Of a stretch of 64,000 nucleotides of DNA, positions 42,174 to 51,184 are shown piece by piece. The notes under the pieces were generated by a model. That model searched no databases. It was not told the origin of the DNA and saw only the letters and a list, made by a program, of their open reading frames with translations. Origin of the DNA: JBBDXI01 sp040902425 (GTDB lineage: Bacteria; Planctomycetota; Phycisphaerae; Phycisphaerales; UBA1924); NCBI GenBank assembly GCA_040902425.1, contig JBBDXI010000081.1, positions 1 to 64,000 of the forward strand, given 5' to 3'. The translations under genes and the position numbers were made by a program. The stretch's first letter is position 1; each line of letters starts with the position of its first letter.

Positions 42174-43745
42174 TCAGGGGCACCCGGCCGCGTACTGCGT
42201 GAGGAAGCACGAGAAGTCGTGGATGTTCAGCACCGGCGGCGTGGCGGAGCGGTCGCAGTTGGCGTACGCCTCCGCCCCCGCGAAGCGCTGGAGGAAGCAC
42301 GAGAAATCGGCGATGTTCAGCGCCGGCGGGGCGGCGCTCTGGTCGCAGTTGGGGTAGCACGCCTCGTGGGCCCCGATGCTCGGCGGGGTGCGGTAGCACC
42401 GCCCGCCGAGGTCGCCCGCAGCGCCGGCGGGGGCTCGCCCGGCGCCCGCGGCCGGCCCTCTCGGATTGATCCGGTAGTTGCCGGCGGGCGGCGGGACCGG
42501 GTCGGCGAGGCCCGGGTCCTGGCCGATGACGGCGCCCGTCTCCGGCACGGGCAGGTTCGGGGCGGACTGCGCCGGGTTGTCGTACGCGTACCAGAGGTTG
42601 TGCGCGAAGGTGAACGTCGCGGGGGCCGTGTTCGCCCCGACGTTCACGTACGTCGAGAGGTCCGAGCGGTCGAAGTAGACGAGGTTGTTCTCGAAGCGGT
42701 TGTTCCCGCACGGGAGGAACGTGTAGCCCCCGCCGCTGGTCGTCTCCTGGAGGATCCGCAGCACCCAGTTGTGCGGCGTGATGATCGTGTTGTTCGCCGC
42801 GATGCAGTCCACCGCCCCGACGAACGCGACAGCCGCGGTCGCCCCGTGGATGACGTTGGAGACCACGCGGATGTTGCGGGTCTCGGCGTTGGGCTGGGTG
42901 GTCGAGAGCGGCGGGCGGAAGAACTCCAGGCCCGTGCTCCCGCCGATGTTCACCGCCCGCTGGCCGCACTCGGTCATGGCGCACCAGCGCACCTCGACAT
43001 CGCTCGTGCCGCCCTTGGCCTGGACGGCGTTGGCCGAGGCCTCGCGCAGGTCGCAGCGGGCGATCAGCCCCCGGTGGCAGCCGACCATGTCAATGAGGCT
43101 GCCCGACGCGGCCCCGCCGGCGCGGGCGAGGGCGCAGTCAAGCACCCGGAAGTCGTAGAGACCCGAGAGCTTGAGGGCGTCGTTGTTGCCCCCGGTCCCG
43201 ATGTCGTGGACCGAAAGGTTGCGCAGGACGAGGAACGAGGCGACGCCGGGGTTGCCGACCTCGCCGCCGTCGTCGAGGTTCAGGCCGTTGCCGGTGGCGC
43301 CCTGCACCTCCAGGTCGTGGATGATGACATAGCGGGCGCGCGAGAACTGGAGGCCGTTGCTGCCGCCATTGAGGACTGGGCGGGGCTCGCCGGGCGCGCC
43401 GCCGATCCAGATGGGCGCCTCGGCGGTCCCCGCCAGGGCGTTGATGAACCCGCCCCCGGCGTACGTCCCCGCGTGCACGACGACCGCGGTGCCCGGCGTG
43501 GCCCGCGCCGCGGCGAAGGCGATCGTGGCATAGGGCTGGGCCGCGGAGCCGGTGCCGGTCGCGTTGCTGCCGGTGGTGGCGACGTGGAGCTGGCGTGTCG
43601 GGGCGAGCCCGGCCTCGAAGGTGGGGATGGAGGAGCAGGCCTGCCCGAAGGCCGGGCCCGCGGCGCAGGCGAGGGCGACGGCGACCCCGAAAAACAAAGC
43701 GACCCGCCGGGGGCGGGTCGCGGGATGGCGGGCGAGGTTCCCCAC
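42174..43745 (-). CDS. Secreted right-handed beta-helix protein with dockerin-type tail
   Basis: A 523-residue protein. The signal peptide ends FFGVAVALACAAGPAFGQ. Residues 60-400 form PbH1-type repeats (VVVHAGTYAGGGFINALAGT, YVIIHDLEVQGATG, FLVLRNLSVHDIGTGG, RGLIARCDLRE), a fold common in polysaccharide lyases and other surface enzymes. No catalytic residues could be assigned. The C-terminus is CYPNCDQSAAPPALNIADFS ... YANCDRS ... YAAGCP. The GTG start overlaps an intrinsic terminator (43689-43721), which is odd. Starting at the in-frame TTG after it would remove the basic part of the signal peptide. Confidence 0.88.
   Translation of the reverse strand: MGNLARHPATRPRRVALFFGVAVALACAAGPAFGQACSSIPTFEAGLAPTRQLHVATTGSNATGTGSAAQPYATIAFAAARATPGTAVVVHAGTYAGGGFINALAGTAEAPIWIGGAPGEPRPVLNGGSNGLQFSRARYVIIHDLEVQGATGNGLNLDDGGEVGNPGVASFLVLRNLSVHDIGTGGNNDALKLSGLYDFRVLDCALARAGGAASGSLIDMVGCHRGLIARCDLREASANAVQAKGGTSDVEVRWCAMTECGQRAVNIGGSTGLEFFRPPLSTTQPNAETRNIRVVSNVIHGATAAVAFVGAVDCIAANNTIITPHNWVLRILQETTSGGGYTFLPCGNNRFENNLVYFDRSDLSTYVNVGANTAPATFTFAHNLWYAYDNPAQSAPNLPVPETGAVIGQDPGLADPVPPPAGNYRINPRGPAAGAGRAPAGAAGDLGGRCYRTPPSIGAHEACYPNCDQSAAPPALNIADFSCFLQRFAGAEAYANCDRSATPPVLNIHDFSCFLTQYAAGCP
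43689..43721 (-). terminator. Intrinsic terminator overlapping the beta-helix gene start
   Basis: On the minus strand GCGACCCGCC and GGCGGGTCGC form a perfect 10-bp stem with a 3-base loop, followed by TTTGTTTTT. It lies 40 bases after the S8 protease stop and within codons 9-19 of the next gene. Confidence 0.85.
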
Positions 43746-43761
43746 GGGGGGATGGTACGGG

Positions 43762-46242
43762 TCAGGGGCACCCGGCGGCGTACTTCGTGAGGAAGCAGCC
43801 GAAGTCGCCGACGTTCAGGCTCGGCGGCGTGGTGGACTCGTCGCAGTTGGCCCAGGCGTCGCCCGCGGCGTACTTCGTGAGGAAGCAGCCGAAGTCGCCG
43901 ACGTTCAGGATGGGCGGCGTGGTGGACTCATCGCAGTTGGCGTAGCAGGCGACGGGCGGGAGGCCGGGGGTGACATTGGCGACCACGAGGGAGTAGATCG
44001 CGTCGAGCGCGCCGGTTTCGAGGTAGCCGTCCTGGACCACCTGGGTCGCGATGATCTCGACCGTCCACTCGCCGGCGAGCGGGTTCTGCACGAAGACGTT
44101 TTCGACCGTGTCGTAGGTGTTGGCGGCACCGCCCGGCGTGGTGGAGTTGGACCCGCCGATATCGCTGATGTTCGTCGGAACCATCCCGTTGTTGCCCCAG
44201 TAGACGGTACCGTTCGGCGAGGTGACCCTCAGGGTCAGGTCGTTGACGCGGTTCTGGCCGGCGACGGTGAGCGGGGCGGGGTCGGGGTAGACCATGGTGG
44301 CGCGGAACTCCGGCTCCGCGGGGCCCACGGTGAGCGAGTACGCACGGGTCTGCGCGTTGGCGAGCGGCTCGTCGGCGTTGACGACGAAGTGCTTCGCGCG
44401 GTCGTTGTACAGCCGCGTCAGGTCGGGCAGGCCCCAGCCGATGCGGTTGCGCGTCATGTTGTTGACGCCGTAGGTGTAGCGGTGGGCGCCGTTGATCAGC
44501 AGTGCCTTGGCCGTCGTGGACCTGGGGCGGCTGAGGAACACCGTCGCCTGCCCGCCGTGCCCGGCAAAGACCCCCAGGTGCCACATCTGGGTGAGCAGCC
44601 CGCCGTGCCCGGCCGAGATCGGCGTTGCGGCCGACGTCCCGTTGAACTGGCCATACCCGGTGGTCGCGGAACTGTAGGTGGTGAACACCTGATTGTTGGG
44701 AGCCCCGGGGGCGCCGGACACGCCGTAGGAGTGCGCCAAGTCCGGCTTGACGCGCAGGTCGGTGGCCGGGCCGATGCTGGCGCCGGTGGCCCAGCGGTCG
44801 TCGGTCAGGATCGAGCTGTTCCACGTGTCGATGCCGCCGATCGAGACGATGTTCTTGGCCCACGCCTGGGGTCGCGAGTGGCGGGTGCCCGCGTTGCTCT
44901 GGCTCTGGAAGCTCAGGTAGTCCACCCGGAACAGGTAGTCGTCCACCTCCTGCGATACGTTGGTGTAGTCAAAGGAGCGCGGGCTCCCCACGCTGGACGT
45001 CTGGTAGCAGGACTTCCACTGCAACGCCGGGGCCACGGCCTGGCTGTTCAGCGTGAACCGCGAGATGGCCCCGCTCCCCAGGCCCGCCTGGTTGGTGTCC
45101 TGGTAGCGGGAGACCATGCCCTGCTCGTGCATGTAGCAGAGCCCCCGCGCGTTGATGGACGAGCCGGAGGCGAAGTTGATGCCGTAGCAGGCCGTGCCGT
45201 GCGCGTCGTTCGAGCTCGTCGTCCGGATCAGCGCCGGCTTGCTCGCCCACTCGACGTGGGCCGGCACGCCGCCGCCGTCGAACACCTCACCGCGCACCCC
45301 CTGGCCCTGGATCCCCGCCGGCCAGAGGATCGTGAAGGCCCCACCGGTGCGAACGATCTGGTCCATGTCCTGCTCCATCGGGCCCATGGGGTCGATGAAC
45401 CCGACCTCGTTGAGGACCAGCACCCGGCGGAGCTGCTCGGCGGTGAGCGTGGCCTCCATGCGGTACTGGTCCGCGTTGATGAAGTGGACCTCGCCGCCCA
45501 GTTGCTTCACCAGGTCCGCGATCGCCGACTGGGGCCCCGCACCGATCTCGACCGCGCTGATCGAGAAGCGGCCCTGCACCGGCTCCCCCGCGACCAGCCG
45601 CGCCAGGGTCTGCTCGTCGAGGCGGTAGCCGGGGTGGTACGCCCCGACCCAGCGGACGAAGGGGAGCGCCGCCACCGCGTCCCGGGTCGCCGGCGAGAGC
45701 CGCACCAGGTGCGTGTTCTCGGTGAGGAACGCGAGCACCTCGCCGCCCGCGGCACGCACCTGCCGGCGCATTTCCTCCAGCGGGGTCGCCACGAACTGGA
45801 CGAGAAACAGCTCGTTCGTCCCGTCGGCCTCGAACCCGGGGGGCACTGGCACCTGGCCCTCGCGCAGGGGGTCGAACGTCCCCTGGCGGAGGCGGACCAC
45901 GCCGGGGTTCTGCACCACCTGCGCCACCGTCCGCCCGCCGTCGGTGCTGAGCGCGAACCAGCCCGCCGGCTTCGCGCCCGTGTACTCCTCCCACACCACC
46001 AGCACCGTCGGCGACCCTTCGAACGTGAAGACCCGCTGGTTGGCGATGCGCGCGGCGGTCTGCCGCACCGTCAACTCGCCCAGCTTCAGCGTGCTCTGCT
46101 GGCGCGTGGCCGTGACCGTCAGCGGCTGCTGGTCGGCCGCGCCGACGGGAGCGACGGCCGCGGCGTGCCCCGCGAGGAGGGCCAGGGCGGCGGCCAGCGG
46201 CAGGCGGACTCTCTTGGCGTATTCCATGATCTGACCCTTCAT
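43762..46242 (-). CDS. Secreted S8 family serine protease with dockerin-type tail
   Basis: An 826-residue protein. The signal peptide is RVRLPLAAALALLAGHAAA. An N-terminal module LTVRQTAARIANQRVFTFEG ... GWFALSTDGGRTVAQV occurs once. A long propeptide-like part follows (NELFLVQFVATPLEEMRRQV). The catalytic triad is seen as Asp in GVRGEVFDGG near residue 320, His in NDAHGTACYG near residue 347, and Ser in NGTSAATPISAGHGG near residue 535. A P-domain-like beta sandwich precedes the C-terminal module CYANCDESTTPP ... YAAGCP. Two starts (46242 and an ATG at 46227) are possible. The next protease gene upstream is a paralog. Confidence 0.93.
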   Translation of the reverse strand: MKGQIMEYAKRVRLPLAAALALLAGHAAAVAPVGAADQQPLTVTATRQQSTLKLGELTVRQTAARIANQRVFTFEGSPTVLVVWEEYTGAKPAGWFALSTDGGRTVAQVVQNPGVVRLRQGTFDPLREGQVPVPPGFEADGTNELFLVQFVATPLEEMRRQVRAAGGEVLAFLTENTHLVRLSPATRDAVAALPFVRWVGAYHPGYRLDEQTLARLVAGEPVQGRFSISAVEIGAGPQSAIADLVKQLGGEVHFINADQYRMEATLTAEQLRRVLVLNEVGFIDPMGPMEQDMDQIVRTGGAFTILWPAGIQGQGVRGEVFDGGGVPAHVEWASKPALIRTTSSNDAHGTACYGINFASGSSINARGLCYMHEQGMVSRYQDTNQAGLGSGAISRFTLNSQAVAPALQWKSCYQTSSVGSPRSFDYTNVSQEVDDYLFRVDYLSFQSQSNAGTRHSRPQAWAKNIVSIGGIDTWNSSILTDDRWATGASIGPATDLRVKPDLAHSYGVSGAPGAPNNQVFTTYSSATTGYGQFNGTSAATPISAGHGGLLTQMWHLGVFAGHGGQATVFLSRPRSTTAKALLINGAHRYTYGVNNMTRNRIGWGLPDLTRLYNDRAKHFVVNADEPLANAQTRAYSLTVGPAEPEFRATMVYPDPAPLTVAGQNRVNDLTLRVTSPNGTVYWGNNGMVPTNISDIGGSNSTTPGGAANTYDTVENVFVQNPLAGEWTVEIIATQVVQDGYLETGALDAIYSLVVANVTPGLPPVACYANCDESTTPPILNVGDFGCFLTKYAAGDAWANCDESTTPPSLNVGDFGCFLTKYAAGCP

Positions 46243-46281
46243 GCTTGGGGGGAAACAGAAATCCGGACCTGACCACGCGGG

Positions 46282-49034
46282 CTACGGGCAGCCCGCGGCG
46301 TATTGCTGGAGGAAACACCCGAAATCGGCGACGTTCAGGACCGGCGGCTGCGTCGAACCGTCGCAGTTCGCGTAGCTGTCGCCGGTCAGGTAGCGGAACA
46401 TGAAGCACGTGAAGTCCGCCAGCGCCAGCACCGGCGGGGCGGAGGACCCGTCGCAGTTGGCGTAGCAGGCGCCCGGCGGCGTCGCCGGCGTGACGTTCGC
46501 CACCACCAGCGAGTAGACCGCATCCACCACGCCCGGGGTCGCCAGGTTGCCGTCCTGCACCACCTGGCTGGCGATCACCTCGACGGTCCAGGTCCCCGCC
46601 AGCGGGTTCTGGATGAAGACGTTCTCGACCGTGTCGTAGGTGTTCGCCGCGCCGCCGGCGACCGAGTAGTTCACGTTGTTGTTGTCGGTGGCGGTCAGGG
46701 GGACCATCCCGTTGTTGCCCCAGTAGACGGCGCCGCTGGGGCTCGTGACCCGCATCGACAGGTCGTTGACGCGGTTCTGGCCGGCCGTGGTCGCGGGGGC
46801 AGGGTCGGGGTAGACCATGGTGGCCCGCAGCTCGGGCATCCCCGGGGCGACGGCGAAGGTGTAGGTGCGGGTCTGGCCGTTCACCAGGGCGTCGCCGCAG
46901 TCGATGACGTACGTGCGGGCGCGCTCGTTGTAGAGCTTGGTCAGGTCGGCCATGCCCCAGCCCACGAAGCGCCGGTAGGTGATGTTGATGTTCCCGTAGC
47001 CGCTGGCCGTGGAGTAGCGGAAGGCGCCGTTGATCATCAGGGCCTTGGCCGTGGTGCTCTTCGGGCGCGAGAGGAAGACCGTGTCGGCGCCGCCGTAGGG
47101 CGACCACACCCCCTGGTGCCACATCTGCGAGACCAGCCCGCCGTGCCCCGCCGTGATCGGCGTCGCCCCGGAGGTGCCCCCGAAGTTGGTGTACGAGGTC
47201 GGCAGGCTGTCGGTGGGGCTCCAGATGCCGCTGTACGCGTGGGCCAGGTCGGGCTTCACCCGCATGTCCTGCGCCGGCCCGAAACTCGCCCCGCTGGCCT
47301 TGGAGTCGTCGGTCCGGGCCGTGGTCTCGGCCAGCTCCAGCCCGCCCACCGAGACGATGTTCTTCGCCCAGGCCTGCGGGCGCGAGGTCCGCTGCGAGGT
47401 GTTGCTCTGGCTCTGGAAGCTCAGGTAGTCCACCTTGAACAGGTAGTCGTCCACTTCCTGAGAGACCGTCGTGTACGTCGTCACCTGCAGGCTGCCGATG
47501 CTGGAGGTCTGGTAGCTGGAGCGGTAGGGGCCGGCCGGGTCGGTCGCCTCGATGTTGGCGGCCATCCGCGTCTGCGTCCCGCCGAAGGTGCCCTGGCTGC
47601 ACGCGCGGTAGTGGTAGAAGATGCCCCGCTCGTTCAGCGGGAGCAGGCCGACCGCGTTGTTGGCGTTGGCCGAGGTCCCCGCGAAGGTGGCGAAGTTGAT
47701 GCCGTACACCGACGTCCCGTGCGTGCCCGCCGTGATCACCGGCCCGTGCAGGAGCGGCTGCACGCCCCCCCACTTCTCGTGGTTCATGTTGACCTGCGTG
47801 TCGAACGCCTCGCCCCGCACGCCCTGGCCGAGGAACCCCGCCGTCGAGAGCAGCGGCACCGCCCCGCCGTACTGGCGGATGATGTTCATGTCCGGCTCCA
47901 TCGGCCCCGTCGGGTCGATGAAGCTCACCTCGTTGCGGGCCAGCACCTTCAGGAGCAGCTCCCGCCCCATCGTCGCCTCCAGCCGGTGCTGGTCGTGCAC
48001 CAGGAAGTGCACCGTCCCGCCACCCGCCCTGATCAGGTCCGCGATCGCCTGCTGCTGCCCGGGCCCGTCCTCCATCACCTCGACGGAGTAGCGGGCCTCC
48101 TCCATCGGGGCGGAGGGGGGGCGGGACTCGACCGCCGCCCGGACCTCCTCATCCAGCCGGTACGCCTGCTGGTACGGGCCCACCCAGCGCACGTAGGGCA
48201 GCCGCTCGACCGCCGCCCGCGTGTCGGGCGACATCCGCACGAGGTGCGTGTTCTCCGTCAGGAAGCGGTGGATGACGCCGCCCGCCCCCCGGACCTCCGC
48301 CCGCATCTCCTCCAGCGGGGTCCCCACGAACTGCACCAGGAACAGCTCGTTGCCCTCCGGCTCGGCCAGGTCGCGGGCCACGGCGGGGGGCGCGGGGGCC
48401 GCGGCCCGGGGGTCGAACGTGCCGTAGCGCAAGCGCAGCAGCGGGCGCGCCTCGACGACCTGCGCAACCGTGGCCCCGGCGTCGAGGCTGATGGCGAACC
48501 ACTCGGCCGTGCCCTCAGCGCCGACCTCGTCCCAGGCCGCCATCAGCGTCAAAGAGCCCTCGAACGTGAACAGGCGGGCGTTCTGGACCTTTGCGCCGGT
48601 CTGGCGGAGCGTGGTGCGGCCGAGGATCACGGCCGTCTCGCCCCGGGCGCCCTCGGCGGGGACAACCGTGAGCGCCACGGGCTCGGCGGGCGCCGGGGTC
48701 GGCACCGGGCCGCTCTGGGCGATCGACCCGCCCCCGTCGAAGCTGACCGCGTACCACCCCTCGTCGCCCCGGCCGCTCACCTCGTTCCACGTGATCATCA
48801 GCACCGGCGAGCCCGCGTAGGCCGAGAGCCGCGGGTCGGTGATGGCGGCGCTGGTCCGGCGGACCACCAGCCGGCCGAGCATCAGCGTGGACTCGCCGCC
48901 CCGCGCGGCGTTGCCGCCNNNNNNNNNNGGGGGGGGGCGGCGGCGGGGAGGGCGGGGGGGGGCCCCGGGAGCTGGCCGGGGGCGGCGGCGAGGGGGGCGG
49001 TAAACGGGGAGCGGCGTCGAGCGCGGGTCGTCAT
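46282..49034 (-). CDS. Secreted S8 family serine protease paralog, interrupted by an assembly gap
   Basis: About 870 residues are readable before the gap. Compared with its neighbour, the N-terminal module is present twice (YAGSPVLMITWNEVSGRGDE and FTFEGSLTLMAAWDEVGAEG). The triad is Asp in GVRGEAFDTQ, His in AGTHGTSVYG and Ser in GGTSGATPITAGHGG. The tail is CYANCDGSSAPPVLALADFT ... YAAGCP. The start is taken as the ATG at 49034 (MTTRARRRSPFTA). A Pro-rich stretch of poor-quality sequence lies before ten Ns at 48919-48928. The length 46282-49034 is not a multiple of three, so the gap size or its flanks are wrong. The N-terminus is therefore provisional. Confidence 0.85.
48919..48928. other. 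Assembly gap (10 N)
   Basis: Ten unknown bases, flanked on the right by long G-runs that look like low-quality homopolymer sequence. It lies inside the start region of the second S8 protease. Confidence 0.99.
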
Positions 49035-49118
49035 CTTCGATACCCCTTGGAGGTGCCCGGGACGCTCAACGCAACGCCGCCGGACGGCTGGAACGGATCA
49101 ACACAACGCGGCGCGGCC

Positions 49119-50870
49119 TCAGGGGCACCCGCCGGCATAACTCTGGAGGAAGCACGAGAAATCGGCGACGTTCAGGATGGGGGCGGTGGTGCTGCTGTCG
49201 CAGTTGGCGTAGCCGTCGCCCGAGGCGTACGCGGTGAGGAAGCACGAGAAGTCGGCGACGTTAAGGGCGGGGGCGGTGGTGCTGTCGTCGCAGTTGGCGT
49301 AGCAGGGGTTGCCGAGGCGGAAGCTGCCGCTCTCGTCCGACCCGGCGTTGCCCTGGGCGTCCCAGGCCGTGACGCGGAGGCGGGCGCGGTTGGCGTGGAC
49401 GGCGGGGGTGTTCCAGGTGTAGGCGCCGGTGTCGGGAGCCCACATGGCGAGCGGGACCCAGGTGGCTCCGCCGTTGAGGGAGTACTCCACGTCGACCGAG
49501 GTCACCAGCACGTCGTCGTCGCTGATCCAGCGGACCTGGTAGGGGGCGCCGGCGGGGACGGCCCCGCCCCCCACGGGGGCCTTGACGAACGCCGTGGGCG
49601 CCAGCCCGCCGCCGGCGCCGGGAGCGCCGCGGTGCTTCGGCACGTGCATGACGATGCAGTGGATGGCGCCGGCCTGGCCGATGATCGAGTCGCAGTTGAT
49701 CTGCTGGATGGTCTTGCCGGGGAGGGCCGCCTGGAGCGTGGCGACCACGGCGGCGTTGTGCGGGGAGACGGTCGAGTGGCTGTAGGAGGGGACCATCACC
49801 ACGTCGTTGCACATGACCATGTTGGTGAAGGTGAAGTGCGACCCGATCGAGAACGCCGGGATGCGGTAGACCGTGTAGCCCCGCCCGGCCATGAACACCG
49901 CCGCGCTGTCGCAGATCTGGTCCTGGGTGGACCCCGGGTTGTTGGGCCAGTCGCTGATCACCACCTTGTTGTCGGCGATGACCTGCATCCACATGTCCAG
50001 GTGCTGGGTGGCATCCACGCTGGTGGGGAAGGGGGTGAACAGCGTCTGCTGCAGGCCCTGGTAGGTCTCCCAGATGGAGACGACCTGGGGCTCGGTGAAG
50101 AAGTTGGGGGAGCCGAGGTTCTCGTTCACGATCAGGCGCGTCGCGTAGCCGCGATTCACCGCGTCGAGGTGGTAGTTGCCGCCGCCGTGGATGAGCTGGT
50201 TGCCGTTGAGGCCCAGCTGGTAGAAGGCGTGGCGGCGCTGCAGGCCGTAGTAGTCCGGGAGCACATCATCGGCGGGGCGGGGGCGGTTGTACTTGTGGTC
50301 GATGATGCCGCGGCAGCCGCCCTCGTAGATGTAGCGCGGGCCGTAGTCGCGGATCCACACCGTGTTCAGGCTGGCGGTGGGGACAAAGTAGCGCACGCGG
50401 CTCATGTTGGCCCCGGCGCTGACCAGCGTGCTGTTGGCGGTGGATTGGCTCCCCGCGCTGTTCAGCATCACGTGGAACTCGGCGTTGCCGGTGGTGGTCG
50501 TCCAGCGGCCGAGCTGCCCGATGATCCCCGTGTGGACGCCAACCCAGGCGACCATGATGGCCTCCATGGGCTCGTACTCGGCCGCGCAGTGGATGGGGCC
50601 GGAGGGCGGGGGCGTGACCGCGTCGGCGGCGCCGCCCTGGAAGGGGTGGCGGCGGAGGTACTCACGCTCAATGGGGGTCAGGGCGCGGGAGACCTCGACG
50701 CCCGGCGGGTAGTACAGGGTGCCGTCACGCCGCAGGACCTGGGCGGAGGCGGGGGAGGCCAGCAGGGCCAGGGGGATGGCCACGCCCGCGGCGAGGGCCA
50801 CCAACCGGCTGCGGGGGGCTCGGGCGGGGGTCCGGGAAGGGAGAAAGGGACCAACCGGGGGTCTGGGCAT
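49119..50870 (-). CDS. Secreted agmatine/peptidyl-arginine deiminase-like enzyme with dockerin-type tail
   Basis: A 583-residue protein. The signal peptide is RLVALAAGVAIPLALLASPA plus SAQ. Residues 85-405 are a PAD_porph-type deiminase. The AEYEPMEAIMVAWVG start, the WIRDYGPRY motif, the TQHLDMWMQVIADNKV segment (His-x-Asp) and GAIHCIVMHVPKH with the nucleophilic Cys are all present. Family enzymes hydrolyse the guanidinium of agmatine or of peptidyl-arginine to the citrulline-type product. An Ig-like segment follows (YQVRWISDDDVLVTSVDVEY), then the module CYANCDDS ... YAGGCP. A secreted, surface-anchored deiminase among proteases is unusual. The MPRPP start was chosen for the signal peptide. 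Confidence 0.9.
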   Translation of the reverse strand: MPRPPVGPFLPSRTPARAPRSRLVALAAGVAIPLALLASPASAQVLRRDGTLYYPPGVEVSRALTPIEREYLRRHPFQGGAADAVTPPPSGPIHCAAEYEPMEAIMVAWVGVHTGIIGQLGRWTTTTGNAEFHVMLNSAGSQSTANSTLVSAGANMSRVRYFVPTASLNTVWIRDYGPRYIYEGGCRGIIDHKYNRPRPADDVLPDYYGLQRRHAFYQLGLNGNQLIHGGGNYHLDAVNRGYATRLIVNENLGSPNFFTEPQVVSIWETYQGLQQTLFTPFPTSVDATQHLDMWMQVIADNKVVISDWPNNPGSTQDQICDSAAVFMAGRGYTVYRIPAFSIGSHFTFTNMVMCNDVVMVPSYSHSTVSPHNAAVVATLQAALPGKTIQQINCDSIIGQAGAIHCIVMHVPKHRGAPGAGGGLAPTAFVKAPVGGGAVPAGAPYQVRWISDDDVLVTSVDVEYSLNGGATWVPLAMWAPDTGAYTWNTPAVHANRARLRVTAWDAQGNAGSDESGSFRLGNPCYANCDDSTTAPALNVADFSCFLTAYASGDGYANCDSSTTAPILNVADFSCFLQSYAGGCP

Positions 50871-51184
50871 CGGGGCGGCTCCGGGAGTTTGGGTAGGCCC
50901 GCAGCGGGGCCGCCCATCGAAGGGTACATCACTTCCCGCGTTCCGCCAAGAGGATCGGAGGGCCGACCCCGGCGCCCGGGCGTCTGACGTGGCTACGGCC
51001 CGTCGGAATGACGGGGGTCCTGACCGAGTTCCATTCGCCGGAAGGGGGATCAGGGTTGCCACGGGCGGGGTCAGGGCCGGTAACGGATCGCGGAGGATGG
51101 GCGGATGGGCAGGGGCCGCGAGGCCCGAGGCCTAAGGGCGCCCACCCGCCGACCCCCCGCCGACCCCTTTGGTTCATCCCTCGC
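50871..51184. other. Intergenic region of 314 bp
   Basis: No gene, array or clear terminator was recognised. It lies downstream of the 51185-54226 protease gene and upstream of the deiminase gene start. Confidence 0.4.

Noticed and set aside
39043..42984. Extended minus-strand frame of over 1300 codons
   Set aside because: Only the last 446 codons have a signal peptide and propeller repeats. The upstream part is the shadow of the Asp-box and beta-helix genes in another frame.
40704..43790. Plus-strand reading frame of over 1000 codons with apparent repeats
   Set aside because: Its repeats are the complement of the dockerin-type modules and other real minus-strand genes. Composition is Gly/Val/Arg-rich, with no start signal and no domain.
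43552..49140. Two further very long plus-strand reading frames
   Set aside because: They lie exactly opposite the two S8 proteases, which show the full catalytic triads. Long antisense frames are common at this GC content.
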